From DASVRZ01 sp038230215 (GTDB lineage: Bacteria; Verrucomicrobiota; Verrucomicrobiia; Chthoniobacterales; DASVRZ01): a DNA stretch of 64,000 nt. A program made the position numbers and the translations under genes. Numbering within the stretch: the stretch's first letter is position 1; each line of letters begins with the position of its first letter. Where the stretch lies: positions 124,001 through 188,000 of the forward strand of contig JBBRNR010000003.1 of the NCBI GenBank assembly GCA_038230215.1. The letters are read 5' to 3'. The notes under the pieces were generated by a model, which had not been told where the DNA came from, made no database searches, and saw only the letters and a list, made by a program, of their open reading frames with translations. Of this stretch, positions 6,873 to 15,643 are shown piece after piece.

Positions 6873-8912
6873 TTATGCCTTCGCGTAAAGCTCGGAACCG
6901 GCTTCGGCGAACTCGGCGGATTTTTCCCGCATTCCTTTGGCGAGGGCTTCTTCTTCGCTGATTTGTTGTTCGGCGGCGTATTTGCGGACGTCTTCGGTGA
7001 TTTTCATCGAGCAGAAGTGGGGGCCGCACATGGAGCAGAAGTGGGCGGTTTTGGCTCCTTCTTGAGGGAGGGTTTCGTCGTGGAATTCCCTCGCGGTGAT
7101 GGGGTCGAGGCCGAGGTTGAATTGGTCTTCCCAACGGAATTCGAATCTGGCTTTGCTGAGGGCGTTGTCGCGGTATTGTGCGCCGGGATGGCCTTTCGCG
7201 AGATCGGCGGCGTGGGCGGCGATTTTGTAGGTGATGACGCCGTCTTTGACGTCTTTTTTGTTGGGCAATCCGAGGTGTTCCTTCGGGGTGACGTAGCAGA
7301 GCATGGCGCAGCCATACCAGCCGATCATGGCGGCGCCGATGCCGCTGGTGATGTGGTCGTAGCCGGGGGCGATGTCGGTGGTGAGGGGGCCGAGGGTGTA
7401 GAAGGGCGCTTCGTGGCACCATTCGAGTTGTTTGGCCATGTTTTCCTCGATCATGTGCATGGGGACGTGGCCGGGACCCTCGTTCATGACTTGCACGCCT
7501 TTGGCCCAGGCGCGTTCGGTGAGTTCGCCCTGGACTTGGAGTTCGCCGAATTGCGCTTTGTCGTTGGCGTCGGCGATGGAGCCGGGGCGGAGGCCGTCGC
7601 CGATGGAGAAGGCGACGTCGTAGGCGGCGCAGATGTCGCAAATGTCGTCCCAATGGGTGTAGAGGAAGTTTTCCTGGTGATGCGAGAGGCACCATTTCGC
7701 CATGATGGACCCGCCGCGGGAGACGATGCCGGTCATGCGGGAGGCGGTCCAGGGGATGAAACGCAGGAGGACGCCAGCGTGGATGGTGAAATAATCGACG
7801 CCTTGCTCGGCCTGCTCGATGAGGGTGTCGCGGAAGATTTCCCAGGTGAGTTCCTCGGCTTTGCCGTTCACTTTTTCGAGGGCTTGATAGATCGGGACGG
7901 TGCCGATGGGGACGGGGGAGTTGCGCAGGATCCATTCGCGGGTGGCGTGGATGTTTTTGCCGGTGGAGAGGTCCATGACGGTGTCGGCGCCCCATTTGGT
8001 GGCCCAGCGCATTTTTTCCACTTCCTCTTCGATGGAGGACGCGACGGCGGAGTTGCCGATGTTGGCGTTGATTTTGACGAGGAAGTTGCGGCCAATAATC
8101 ATAGGCTCGGACTCGGGGTGGTTAATGTTGTTCGGAATGATGGCGCGTCCGGCGGCGACTTCGGCGCGGACGAATTCGGGGGTGATCTCGGCGGGGATGC
8201 GTTGGGGGAATCTGTTGAAAATGGAGGGAGTGTAAGGGGAAGTTGAAGGCGAGTCGCCTTCAACGGCACGCGAGTCGCGTGCGCTCCCCGAAAGTTGGGC
8301 GCTGCCGATGTGTTGTTTTTGGAGGTCGGTGCGGTCATTGTCCTGGCCGAAATCAGAAATCTTAAATCCTAAATTAGAAATGCTTTTTTGGTTCTCGCGG
8401 ATGGCGATGAATTCCATTTCCGGCGTGATGATGCCCGCTTTAGCGTAAGCGTATTGGGTGACGGTTTGGCCGGTTTTGGCACGGAGGGTTTTGCGTTTCA
8501 GACCGGGAAATTCGACGAGGCGATTGCGTTCGGCCTGGCTGGCAAACTCAGCGTGTTTGCCACTAAGATAACCGTCGTCCATCGGCTGCACGCTGCGTCC
8601 GCTGACGATTTCGACATCTCCACGGTCGAGAATCCATTTCTCGCGAAGCGCTGGCAGTCCCTGGCTCGAATCGCAGGCGACATCGGGGTCGCCCCACGGG
8701 CCGCTGGTGTCATAGACGCGGACGGGTTCGTTTTCCAAGACGCGGCCGTTGAAGTCCTTGGTGGAAGCGAGGGAAATTTCGCGCATCGGCACGCTGACAG
8801 TCGGATGTAACTCGCCTGAAACGTAAACTTTGCGACTGGCCGGCAGCACGTCGGAGCTGTGGGGAATGGGGGCGGCGGTTTCGGGGTTGGGAGCGGTGAG
8901 TTGGGAGTCCAT
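6873..8912 (-). CDS. thiC: Phosphomethylpyrimidine synthase ThiC
   Basis: 679 residues; a radical SAM-type enzyme that converts aminoimidazole ribotide into the HMP phosphate of thiamine. The catalytic core is highly typical (MIIGRNFLVKINANIGNSAV, SRGGSIMAKWCLSHHQENF, EGPGHVPM, CHEAPFYTLGPLTTDIAPGYDH) and the CxxCxxxxC cluster CSMCGPHFC is near residues 626-634. It is longer than usual because of a low-complexity insertion at about residues 171-232, between AIREN and AEITPEFVR, that corresponds to a palindromic DNA element. The start ATG at 8910-8912 follows directly after a TPP riboswitch and its T-run, with no Shine-Dalgarno sequence visible. Confidence 0.97.
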   Translation of the reverse strand: MDSQLTAPNPETAAPIPHSSDVLPASRKVYVSGELHPTVSVPMREISLASTKDFNGRVLENEPVRVYDTSGPWGDPDVACDSSQGLPALREKWILDRGDVEIVSGRSVQPMDDGYLSGKHAEFASQAERNRLVEFPGLKRKTLRAKTGQTVTQYAYAKAGIITPEMEFIAIRENQKSISNLGFKISDFGQDNDRTDLQKQHIGSAQLSGSARDSRAVEGDSPSTSPYTPSIFNRFPQRIPAEITPEFVRAEVAAGRAIIPNNINHPESEPMIIGRNFLVKINANIGNSAVASSIEEEVEKMRWATKWGADTVMDLSTGKNIHATREWILRNSPVPIGTVPIYQALEKVNGKAEELTWEIFRDTLIEQAEQGVDYFTIHAGVLLRFIPWTASRMTGIVSRGGSIMAKWCLSHHQENFLYTHWDDICDICAAYDVAFSIGDGLRPGSIADANDKAQFGELQVQGELTERAWAKGVQVMNEGPGHVPMHMIEENMAKQLEWCHEAPFYTLGPLTTDIAPGYDHITSGIGAAMIGWYGCAMLCYVTPKEHLGLPNKKDVKDGVITYKIAAHAADLAKGHPGAQYRDNALSKARFEFRWEDQFNLGLDPITAREFHDETLPQEGAKTAHFCSMCGPHFCSMKITEDVRKYAAEQQISEEEALAKGMREKSAEFAEAGSELYAKA
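8242..8381. repeat. Palindromic repeat element inserted in frame within thiC
   Basis: Two perfect palindromes lie side by side, 8242-8264 (GTTGAAGGC-gagtc-GCCTTCAAC) and 8266-8282 (GCACGCG-agt-CGCGTGC). About 70 bases further on is an AT-rich stretch at 8350-8381 (AAATCAGAAATC, TTAAATCCTAAATT) quite unlike the gene around it. Together they encode the non-conserved part of ThiC (SISNLGFKISDF ... SARDSRAVEGDSPSTS). The palindromes resemble dispersed REP-like elements; the element keeps the reading frame open. Confidence 0.7.
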
Positions 8913-8917
8913 AAATG

Positions 8918-8950
8918 AAAAAAGCCAGGCGCGAGCGGGGCGTCATGGCT
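8918..8950 (-). terminator. Intrinsic terminator of the thiC leader (expression platform)
   Basis: In the minus-strand transcript AGCCA (8950-8946) pairs with TGGCT (8927-8923), extended by an imperfect GC stem inside, and is followed by six T (8923-8918) just before the thiC ATG. The left arm overlaps the CUCUCAGCC segment that can instead pair with the aptamer, which gives a simple on/off switch: aptamer folded with TPP frees this arm and the terminator forms. Confidence 0.65.
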
Positions 8951-8984
8951 GAGAGATTCGTCTGGAACTCGATTGGAAAAAGTT

Positions 8985-9075
8985 CCGCTCCCTTCGACGG
9001 TGTTAGCCGCATCAGGTTCAAAGGGTCGTCCGGTTTTTCCAGACCTCTCAGCTCGTGGCTCCCCTGCTTGTCCGG
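8985..9075 (-). promoter_or_regulatory. TPP (THI-box) riboswitch aptamer upstream of thiC
   Basis: Minus strand shows the hallmark TPP aptamer blocks in order: GGGGAGCC (near 9065-9058), GCTGAGAGG (9052-9044), ACCCTTTGAACCTGAT (about 9027-9012), GGCTAACACCGTCGAAGGGA (about 9007-8988). It senses thiamine pyrophosphate and represses thiC. About 80 bases downstream, CCAGAC (8965-8960) and CTCTCAGC (8955-8948) are exactly complementary to GTCTGG and GCTGAGAG of the aptamer, forming a 14-bp alternative helix with a 4-base bulge, incompatible with the bound aptamer. Confidence 0.95.
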
Positions 9076-9159
9076 TGGAGAATACGGGATGCGGCGCGGG
9101 GCGTCAATGCTCCTCCGCACGCGGGACTCAGTTGGACGAAGGCAAAGGGTGCCCTTTTT

Positions 9160-10452
9160 TTAACACTTCGGCAATTTTCCACCGGCCCAGTCGGGTTGCT
9201 GGTGAAGGTGATAAAGCATCTCGCCAGCTTTGCGCACGAGGAGCACTCCCTCATCCTCGCGGTTAGCGAAACTCTCCACATCGATTGTGGCCGGATCGCG
9301 ATATCCGAGGTTGATTCGCTCGCAAACCTCGCGCGGGATGCCGGTGGCCAAAGTTACGCGGATACGGCATCGCTCGACCCCGTTTTCCATTTTGCCGATG
9401 CCGCGCACATGCGTCGAATGGGCGAGCGTGCCCCAGGGGTAATGTTTGAAGTCTTCCCATTGCGCGAGGAAGTAATCGACGCAGTGATAACCGATCTCCT
9501 CGATGAGACGGCCATGCACGACGGAGACCTCGCGAATATGCGGCGCGTAAATGATCAGCTCGCCACCGTCGGCCACCACCGGCTCGAGCTTATACATGCA
9601 CTTCCCGCCGACCCAAAGCTCGTCATACATTTTCGGTGCGCAGGAGAGGACGGTATGGAACGGCTTGTCCTTGTAGACGATGTGCAGTTGGCGCGAGAGC
9701 TCCGAGGCTTCGTCCCAGGCGGTCTCCGGCGTTCCGGCGAAAAGGCCCGCCAGCTTCGCTTCCCTCACTACCAGGCAAAAGCAGAGCTTGTCCACACGCA
9801 CCATCGAACCGGCGAGATCGACCACTTGGCGCACCGGCGTCCACTTGTTGCCGATGATCATCGGGTTCGTGACGACCGCCCCGAGCCAGTGGAAAAAATT
9901 CAGCACCTCGGGACCGCTGACTCCTGGGAAAAGATATTTGTTGCCACCGGAAAACCCCACAACCTCATGGGGAAAAACCGGGCCGATGATAATGATCTGA
10001 TCGTAATCGAACACCCGACGGTTGATTTTTACCTCCACTTCCATCGCGAAGAGACTGTTGGTTAGGTCGCTGATTTCGGCGGCGGAAATGGTGCCGATGG
10101 TTTTGAGAGCGGCCGGATTGTCCCACTCATGATTAAATAGTTGCACACGTAGGTATTTTTCCTGGCGCTCCTCCAATGTGATTTCGAGGCGCTCGCAGAT
10201 CGCTGCCTCGCTCATCGGCGGATGTGTGCCGAGGGCCACCATTACATCGCAAGCCGCCGTGGCCGCACCGATTTGCGCGTGGATGGCTTTGAAGAGCATT
10301 CCGACCGGCGCGGTGCGCGTGGCGTCCGGCACGATCAGCAACACGCGTTTTCCCTGATAATTATCTGCCGGACAGGCGCGAGCGACGACTTCGCTGACAT
10401 GCCCGGGAGTGACACTCGCGCCCGAGGCCGCGACTTCCGCGATGGCTTTCAT
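9160..10452 (-). CDS. LarA-family nickel-pincer racemase/epimerase-like protein in the hexuronate locus
   Basis: 430 residues. The N-terminal LarA domain shows VPDATRTAP (Arg of the DxTR motif), ALGTHPPMSEAAI (catalytic-type His) and GGNKYLFPGVSG (Lys), matching landmarks of nickel-dependent lactate racemase. LarA homologues racemise or epimerise alpha-hydroxy acids using a nickel pincer nucleotide made by LarB, LarC and LarE, none of which is in this window. The gene overlaps the SDR gene by 4 bases (ATGA), so the two are co-translated, and it is divergent from the uronate genes. A substrate among sugar acids is inferred from context only. Confidence 0.8.
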   Translation of the reverse strand: MKAIAEVAASGASVTPGHVSEVVARACPADNYQGKRVLLIVPDATRTAPVGMLFKAIHAQIGAATAACDVMVALGTHPPMSEAAICERLEITLEERQEKYLRVQLFNHEWDNPAALKTIGTISAAEISDLTNSLFAMEVEVKINRRVFDYDQIIIIGPVFPHEVVGFSGGNKYLFPGVSGPEVLNFFHWLGAVVTNPMIIGNKWTPVRQVVDLAGSMVRVDKLCFCLVVREAKLAGLFAGTPETAWDEASELSRQLHIVYKDKPFHTVLSCAPKMYDELWVGGKCMYKLEPVVADGGELIIYAPHIREVSVVHGRLIEEIGYHCVDYFLAQWEDFKHYPWGTLAHSTHVRGIGKMENGVERCRIRVTLATGIPREVCERINLGYRDPATIDVESFANREDEGVLLVRKAGEMLYHLHQQPDWAGGKLPKC

Positions 10453-11258
10453 ATTGTTTGGGAAAGAAAGCCGCCGTCCACGCGCAGATCGATGCCGGTG
10501 ACGAATCCGCTCGCTGGCGTGCTGGCTAGGAAAATCACCGCGCCGATCAGCTCATGCGCCTCGCCGAAGCGCGCCATCGGCGTGTGGCCGAGAATCGATT
10601 GCCCCCGCGCGGTGGGTGATCCGTCCTCATTGAAAAGTAAGCGCCGGTTCTGTTCGGCAGGAAAAAACCCGGGGGTGAGGGTATTCACGCGGACGCCGCT
10701 TTGCGCCCATTCGCGTGCGAGAAACTGCGAGAGGTTGAGCACCGCCGCCTTCGCCGCCGAATAAGCGACCACCCGGCTGAGGGGCAAATGGGCGGAGACG
10801 CTGGCGATGTTAATCACGCTCCCTTTTCCGCGCCGCACCATCGCCGGGCCAAATTCCTGACATGGCAGGAGCGCACCGCCGACTAGGTTGAGGTCGAAAC
10901 TCGCGCGCCAGTCGTCGGGCTGGATTTTCTCGAAAGGCAATTCCGTGGTGACGGTGACTTTCGGGTCGTTGCCGCCGGCGGCGTTGACTAAAATGGTGGG
11001 CACTCCGAGAGCGGCTACGATTTCCTGGTGGGCGCGGGCGAGGCTTGCAGCGTCCATCGCATCCGCAGAAAAAAACTGGGCGCGTCCGCCCGCGTCGGTG
11101 ATTCGCTCCACACATGCCGCGCCGCGTCCGGGATTGCGTCCGAGCACCGCCACATTCGCGCCGGCACTCGCGAGACCTTCCGCGACGGCACCTCCGAGCG
11201 AACCAGTCGCGCCGATAACCACCGCCACGTCTCCAGACAAATCAAAGAGATTCGTCAT
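10449..11258 (-). CDS. SDR-family oxidoreductase, probable D-mannonate (fructuronate) oxidoreductase
   Basis: 269 residues of the classical short-chain dehydrogenase fold: cofactor motif GATGSLGG at residues 17-24, NAAGG in the NAG position, catalytic Ser in NIASVSAH, and YSAAK for the Tyr-x-x-x-Lys pair. The insert GNDPKVTVTTELPFE and the C-terminal FNEDGSPTARGQSILGHTPMARFGE region are typical of SDRs that reduce fructuronate to mannonate in bacteria without UxuB. This would supply the step after UxaC and UxaE encoded on the other side of the divergent promoter. Substrate is inferred from family resemblance and position. Confidence 0.8.
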   Translation of the reverse strand: MTNLFDLSGDVAVVIGATGSLGGAVAEGLASAGANVAVLGRNPGRGAACVERITDAGGRAQFFSADAMDAASLARAHQEIVAALGVPTILVNAAGGNDPKVTVTTELPFEKIQPDDWRASFDLNLVGGALLPCQEFGPAMVRRGKGSVINIASVSAHLPLSRVVAYSAAKAAVLNLSQFLAREWAQSGVRVNTLTPGFFPAEQNRRLLFNEDGSPTARGQSILGHTPMARFGEAHELIGAVIFLASTPASGFVTGIDLRVDGGFLSQTI

Positions 11259-11476
11259 GACTTAAAATTCCCAAACAGATTTCGAAGCATGGCACTCAAA
11301 ATATCTGGCAGTGATTTATTTTGAAAGCTCCCTGATCGGACGTCGGCGCTTGAGTATGGCAAAGGTGGACATCCTCTTCCAAATAACGCATGATCAGACT
11401 TCTCATGCCCCCCCTGAGTTCGATCCGAGCCCATCATCGAGAGACTGCCTCTGGCAGAATGGGCTGCCCATAAACG
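11259..11476. promoter_or_regulatory. Divergent promoter region of the hexuronate locus
   Basis: 218 bases between the leftward SDR/LarA-like pair and the rightward transporter/uxaC/uxaE genes, so it must hold both promoters. A short direct repeat, TGATCGGACGTC (about 11332) and TGATCAGACTTC (about 11392), spaced 60 bases, and a palindrome CTGCC-tc-TGGCAG (about 11446-11458) near the exuT-like start are possible regulator sites. No regulator gene lies adjacent. Assignment of these as operators is inference only. Confidence 0.4.
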
Positions 11477-12778
11477 ATGAGTGCCGATCCGAAACATTCT
11501 CTCCGCCCGGTTGGCAGTTATCGCTGGGTGATCTGCGGCCTGCTCTTCTTTGCCACCACGGTCAATTACATGGACCGGCAGATTCTCTCGCTCCTCAAAC
11601 CGATACTCGACGAGCAGCTTTGCTGGAGCAGCACACAGTTTGGCGCGATTAACGCCGCGTTTCAGGCGGCTTATGGCGTGAGCCTTTTTTTCTTTGGATG
11701 TTTCATCGACAAATACGGCACGAAGATCGGTTACGCGGCCTCCATCACCGCATGGAGCATCGCCGCCATCGGCCATGCGCTCGTTTCCTCGATTGGCGGG
11801 TTTTTTGTTGCCCGCATCGCGCTCGGCCTCGGCGAGGGGGGAAATTTTCCCGCGGCGATCAAGGCGACCGCGCAATGGTTTCCGAAAAAGGAGCGCGCCT
11901 TTGCGACCAGCCTCTTTAATTCGGGCGCAAACGTCGGTGCCATTCTCGCGCCCGCCGTGGTGCCGCCCATCGCGCTTTATTTGGGATGGCACTGGGCGTT
12001 TATTTTCGCCGGCCTGCTCGGCTTTGTCTGGCTGCTGGCGTGGTTTCCGTTCTTCGATTATCCAGAAAGCTCCAAGCGCGTATCCGCCGCCGAGCTGGCT
12101 TATATCGAATCCGACGTGTCCGCTGCGGGCGAAGGGGAGGGAAAGCTTCCGTGGCGCGAGCTGCTACGCCACCGCGAGGCGTGGTCCTTCATCACCGCCA
12201 AATTTCTCACCGATCCCATCTGGTGGTTTTTCCTCATCTGGCTACCCGATTTTTTCAAAAAAGCCCGCCATCTCGACATTAAGAACAGTTGGACCTTACT
12301 GGTCGCCATTTACTCAATCGTCACGGTGCTCAGCATCTTCGGCGGTTGGGTGACCGGCTGGTTAACCAGTCGCGGCTGGAGTGTGACCCGGGCGCGCAAG
12401 ACGGGCATGTTCCTCTTCGCGCTCTGCGTCGTGCCGATCGCCTTTGCGAGCAGAGTGGGAGATTGGGCTGCGGTCTGCCTAATTGGACTGGCTGGCGCGG
12501 CGCACCAGGCCTGGTCCGCCAATCTCTTCACCACGGTCTCGGATATGTTTCCGAATCGCGCAGTGGCGAGCCTCACCGGGATTGGCGGCACTGCGGGTTC
12601 CATTGGCGGCATGATCTTTCCGATCCTGACCGGCATGGTGCTCGACCGATTTCCGATTCGGGGTTACGGCATCGTCTTTGCATTCTGCGGGGTAGCCTAC
12701 CTCATCGCTTTTTTTGTGAATCATCTCCTCGCGCCGAAATTCGAACCGGTTCGACTTCAAGCTGAACCACTTTCATGA
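11477..12778 (+). CDS. exuT: Hexuronate transporter, MFS (ExuT-like)
   Basis: 433 residues with about 12 membrane helices, of the anion:cation symporter branch of the major facilitator superfamily. It begins YRWVICGLLFFATTVNYMDRQ, the typical ExuT/GudP first helix, and has GEGGNFPAAIKATAQWFPKKERAFA, the signature of sugar-acid transporters of this group. Expected to import galacturonate/glucuronate with protons across the inner membrane. First gene of the rightward operon; its stop overlaps the uxaC start (ATGA at 12775-12778), implying translational coupling. Confidence 0.88.
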   Translation: MSADPKHSLRPVGSYRWVICGLLFFATTVNYMDRQILSLLKPILDEQLCWSSTQFGAINAAFQAAYGVSLFFFGCFIDKYGTKIGYAASITAWSIAAIGHALVSSIGGFFVARIALGLGEGGNFPAAIKATAQWFPKKERAFATSLFNSGANVGAILAPAVVPPIALYLGWHWAFIFAGLLGFVWLLAWFPFFDYPESSKRVSAAELAYIESDVSAAGEGEGKLPWRELLRHREAWSFITAKFLTDPIWWFFLIWLPDFFKKARHLDIKNSWTLLVAIYSIVTVLSIFGGWVTGWLTSRGWSVTRARKTGMFLFALCVVPIAFASRVGDWAAVCLIGLAGAAHQAWSANLFTTVSDMFPNRAVASLTGIGGTAGSIGGMIFPILTGMVLDRFPIRGYGIVFAFCGVAYLIAFFVNHLLAPKFEPVRLQAEPLS

Positions 12779-14220
12779 AAAGCTTCCTCACCGACGACTT
12801 TCTCCTGCAAAGCGACGTCGCCCGGGAGCTTTACCACGATTACGCGAAGTCGCAGCCGATCTACGACTATCATTCCCACCTGCCGCCGGCCCAGATCGCG
12901 GAGAACAAAGTCTTTGAAAACCTGGCTGAAGTCTGGCTGGCGGGCGACCACTATAAATGGCGGGCGATGCGTTGGAACGGCGTGCCGGAAAGATTTTGCA
13001 CAGGAGACGCGAGTCCCTGGGAGAAATTTCTGGCCTATGCCCACACCGTGCCCAAAGCGGTGCGCAATCCGCTTTATCACTGGACTCACCTGGAGTTGAA
13101 ATTTTATTTCGGCATCGAAGAACTACTCGACGAGTCCACCGCCAAATCGATCTGGAATCGCGCCAACGAGCAGCTTGCTGCGCTACCCGTGCATGAGTTG
13201 TTGAAGAAAAGCCGCGTGGCGGTTTCCTGCACCACCGATGATCCCGCCGACGATCTGGCGGCGCACCGAAAAATTCGCGACGACGGCCAGTTGACGACCC
13301 GCGTTTATCCGACTTACCGGCCGGACAAAGCGTTGCTGGTCGATCAGCCGGCGGTGTTCAACCCCTACCTCGCCAAGTTGTCGGAGGTGAGTGGGATCGA
13401 GTGCGGCAGCCTCGACGGATTGCTCTCCGCGCTCCGGCAACGGCACGATTGTTTTCATGATTTCGGCGGGCGGCTGTCCGATCACGGGCTCGCCATTTGC
13501 GAAGCCGGGGACTGCACCGACGCGGAGGCGGGCCGCACTTTCGACGAGGCTCGCGCCGGGCGGCAGGTGGCACCGGCAGACGCCAAAAAGTTCCGCTGTT
13601 ACCTGATGCTTTTCTTTGGTCGGCTCGACGCGGAGAAAGGCTGGACCAAGCAGCTCCATCTCGGCGCATTGCGCAACAACAGCACTCGCCAGCTCCGTGC
13701 GCTCGGGCCGGACACTGGTTTCGATTCCATTGGCGATTCCCAGCAGGCCTGCGCGCTTGCGTGTTACCTCGACAAACTCGACCTCGACAACCGCCTGCCC
13801 AAGACCGTGATCTACAACTTCAACCCGGCGGACAATTATCTTTTTGCCACCATGGCCGGTAATTTTCAGGACGGCTCCGTGCCGGGCAAAGTGCAGTTTG
13901 GCAGCGGCTGGTGGTTCCTCGATCAAAAAGAGGCGATGGAATGGCAGCTCAACGCGCTTTCCAATCTCGGGCTGCTCAGCCGTTTTGTCGGCATGCTCAC
14001 CGATTCGCGCAGTTTTCTCTCCTTTCCCCGCCACGAGTATTTTCGGCGCGTACTTTGCAATCTGATTGGCCGCGATGTGGTCAATGGCGAACTGCCCCGT
14101 GACCTCAAGCTGCTCGGTGGCATCGTGGCCGACATCTGCTTTCACAATGCCCGCGACTTCTTCGGCCTGGAAACACCCGATTCACATCTAAATTCGCCCA
14201 TGGAAACTCGCAATTTTTGA
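12775..14220 (+). CDS. uxaC: Uronate isomerase (glucuronate/galacturonate isomerase)
   Basis: 481 residues, normal length for UxaC. The metal-dependent-hydrolase barrel shows DYHSHLPPAQIAENK near the N-terminus (two metal-ligand His), VSCTTDDPADDLAAHRKI, and the C-terminal GSGWWFLDQKEAM and SFPRHEYFRRVLCNLIG blocks, all typical. It converts D-glucuronate to D-fructuronate and D-galacturonate to D-tagaturonate in the cytoplasm. It lies between the transporter (4-base overlap) and uxaE (4 bases apart), so one operon delivers uptake, isomerisation and epimerisation. Confidence 0.95.
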   Translation: MKSFLTDDFLLQSDVARELYHDYAKSQPIYDYHSHLPPAQIAENKVFENLAEVWLAGDHYKWRAMRWNGVPERFCTGDASPWEKFLAYAHTVPKAVRNPLYHWTHLELKFYFGIEELLDESTAKSIWNRANEQLAALPVHELLKKSRVAVSCTTDDPADDLAAHRKIRDDGQLTTRVYPTYRPDKALLVDQPAVFNPYLAKLSEVSGIECGSLDGLLSALRQRHDCFHDFGGRLSDHGLAICEAGDCTDAEAGRTFDEARAGRQVAPADAKKFRCYLMLFFGRLDAEKGWTKQLHLGALRNNSTRQLRALGPDTGFDSIGDSQQACALACYLDKLDLDNRLPKTVIYNFNPADNYLFATMAGNFQDGSVPGKVQFGSGWWFLDQKEAMEWQLNALSNLGLLSRFVGMLTDSRSFLSFPRHEYFRRVLCNLIGRDVVNGELPRDLKLLGGIVADICFHNARDFFGLETPDSHLNSPMETRNF

Positions 14221-14224
14221 GACT

Positions 14225-15487
14225 ATGCAAAACTACAAACTTCTCGAAAAATTCACCATCGGCGTCGGGGACCGCTTTGCCCACCAAGCCAGGGCACAAT
14301 TACGCGCCTGCCAGTGGCTCGCCCGCGATGGCGTGGAGGTCTCGCCCGTCTGGAACAAGAGCCACCGCGAACACAACCTCATCGGAAGCGAGCCGGCGAG
14401 CGTTCCCGCCGCCGCGAGCGAGGCCGTGGAGTCCTTGGGCTGGCAGGGCGGCTGGCATGTCGATGCCGATCACATCGGCCTCCAGACCGTGGATCGTTTC
14501 ATCTCGCACTCGGATTTTTTCACCCTCGACGTAGCCGATTTCATTGGTCAACCGGCGGCCTCCGAGGACGTGCAAGCCTTTGTTAACCGACACCCGGAAC
14601 TCGTCGGCGAGATCACGATCCCCCAGATCCAGTCGCCCTTTCAAACCGACCGCGCGGAGATCGAGCGCATTGTCGGCAAGTTCCTTCTCGCCGTGCGGGA
14701 GGCGGGTAAAATCTACCGTCACATCGCGGCACAAAAGGGCGCGGAAAACATGATCACCGAGGTCTCCATGGATGAAACGGACTCGCCGCAGACCCCGCCG
14801 GAGTTACTGGTGATCCTTGCCGCGCTGGCCGACGAGGGCATTCCCGCGCAAACCATCGCGCCGAAATTCACCGGACGCTTCAACAAGGGCGTCGATTATG
14901 TCGGCGACCTGGCGCGGTTCGAGAAAGAGTTTCACGATGACCTGGCCGTGGTCGCCTTTGCGATTGCGCGCTACGGTCTGCCCGGCAGCCTGAAACTCAG
15001 CGTCCACTCGGGTAGCGACAAATTTTCCCTTTACCCCATCATCCGCCAAACCCTGCCCAAGTTTAACGCCGGCCTGCACCTCAAGACTGCCGGCACAACC
15101 TGGCTGGAGGAACTTATCGGGCTCGCCGAGGCGGGCGGTGAAGGGCTGGCATTCGCCAAGGAAATATACGCCGAGGCCTTCACTCACATCGCTGAGCTGA
15201 CCGCGCCCTACGCCACGGTGATCGACATTGACTTGAGTCAGCTGCCTGGTGCCCAGGAGGTCTCTGATTGGACTAGCGATCAATTCACCGGCGCCTTGCG
15301 GCACGATCAAAAAAATCCCCTCTTCAACCCAAGCTTGCGCCAACTCCTGCATGTTTCCTTCAAATTGGCGGCAAAAGCGGGCCAACGTTACCTCGACTTG
15401 CTCGATGCAAACGAGGAAATCATCAGTAAAAACGTGACCGGGAACCTCTACTCTCGGCACCTGCGCCCGCTCTTCGTCGGAAAATAA
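14225..15487 (+). CDS. uxaE: Tagaturonate/fructuronate epimerase UxaE
   Basis: 420 residues of the UxaE family, recognised from KSHREHNLIGSEPASVPAAA-like N-terminal region, WHVDADHIGLQTVDRFI (metal-ligand Asp/His), MDETDSPQTPPELLVILA, and the SVHSGSDKFSLYPII block. UxaE inverts tagaturonate to fructuronate, replacing the UxaA/UxaB branch, so that galacturonate and glucuronate merge at fructuronate. It is the last gene of the rightward operon. The SDR across the divergent promoter would carry out the next reduction to mannonate; uxuA was not seen in this window. Confidence 0.9.
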   Translation: MQNYKLLEKFTIGVGDRFAHQARAQLRACQWLARDGVEVSPVWNKSHREHNLIGSEPASVPAAASEAVESLGWQGGWHVDADHIGLQTVDRFISHSDFFTLDVADFIGQPAASEDVQAFVNRHPELVGEITIPQIQSPFQTDRAEIERIVGKFLLAVREAGKIYRHIAAQKGAENMITEVSMDETDSPQTPPELLVILAALADEGIPAQTIAPKFTGRFNKGVDYVGDLARFEKEFHDDLAVVAFAIARYGLPGSLKLSVHSGSDKFSLYPIIRQTLPKFNAGLHLKTAGTTWLEELIGLAEAGGEGLAFAKEIYAEAFTHIAELTAPYATVIDIDLSQLPGAQEVSDWTSDQFTGALRHDQKNPLFNPSLRQLLHVSFKLAAKAGQRYLDLLDANEEIISKNVTGNLYSRHLRPLFVGK

Positions 15488-15643
15488 AAATTTACGGAAC
15501 CGCGCCCGCCCGCTGAGACCGGTGCCAATCTAATTTTCAAAAGCAGCGAGACTCTGACGATGAAACTCGTAAGGAAATTTGCCGAGAGCGGGCTTGCGGA
15601 CGCTGGTTTCAGTGTTACCCTGACCTCCCAATTTTCGCATCTT

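Noticed and set aside
6684..8246. Very long plus-strand open frame (520 codons) opposite thiC
   Set aside because: Gly/Val/Asp/Phe-rich, no recognisable motif, and lies entirely antisense to a perfectly conserved ThiC; it is a GC-bias shadow.
9143..9163. GGCAAAGGGTGCC followed by eight T, possible plus-strand terminator
   Set aside because: No plus-strand gene ends here; it lies at the stop of the LarA-like gene and upstream of the riboswitch, so orientation makes no sense for either.
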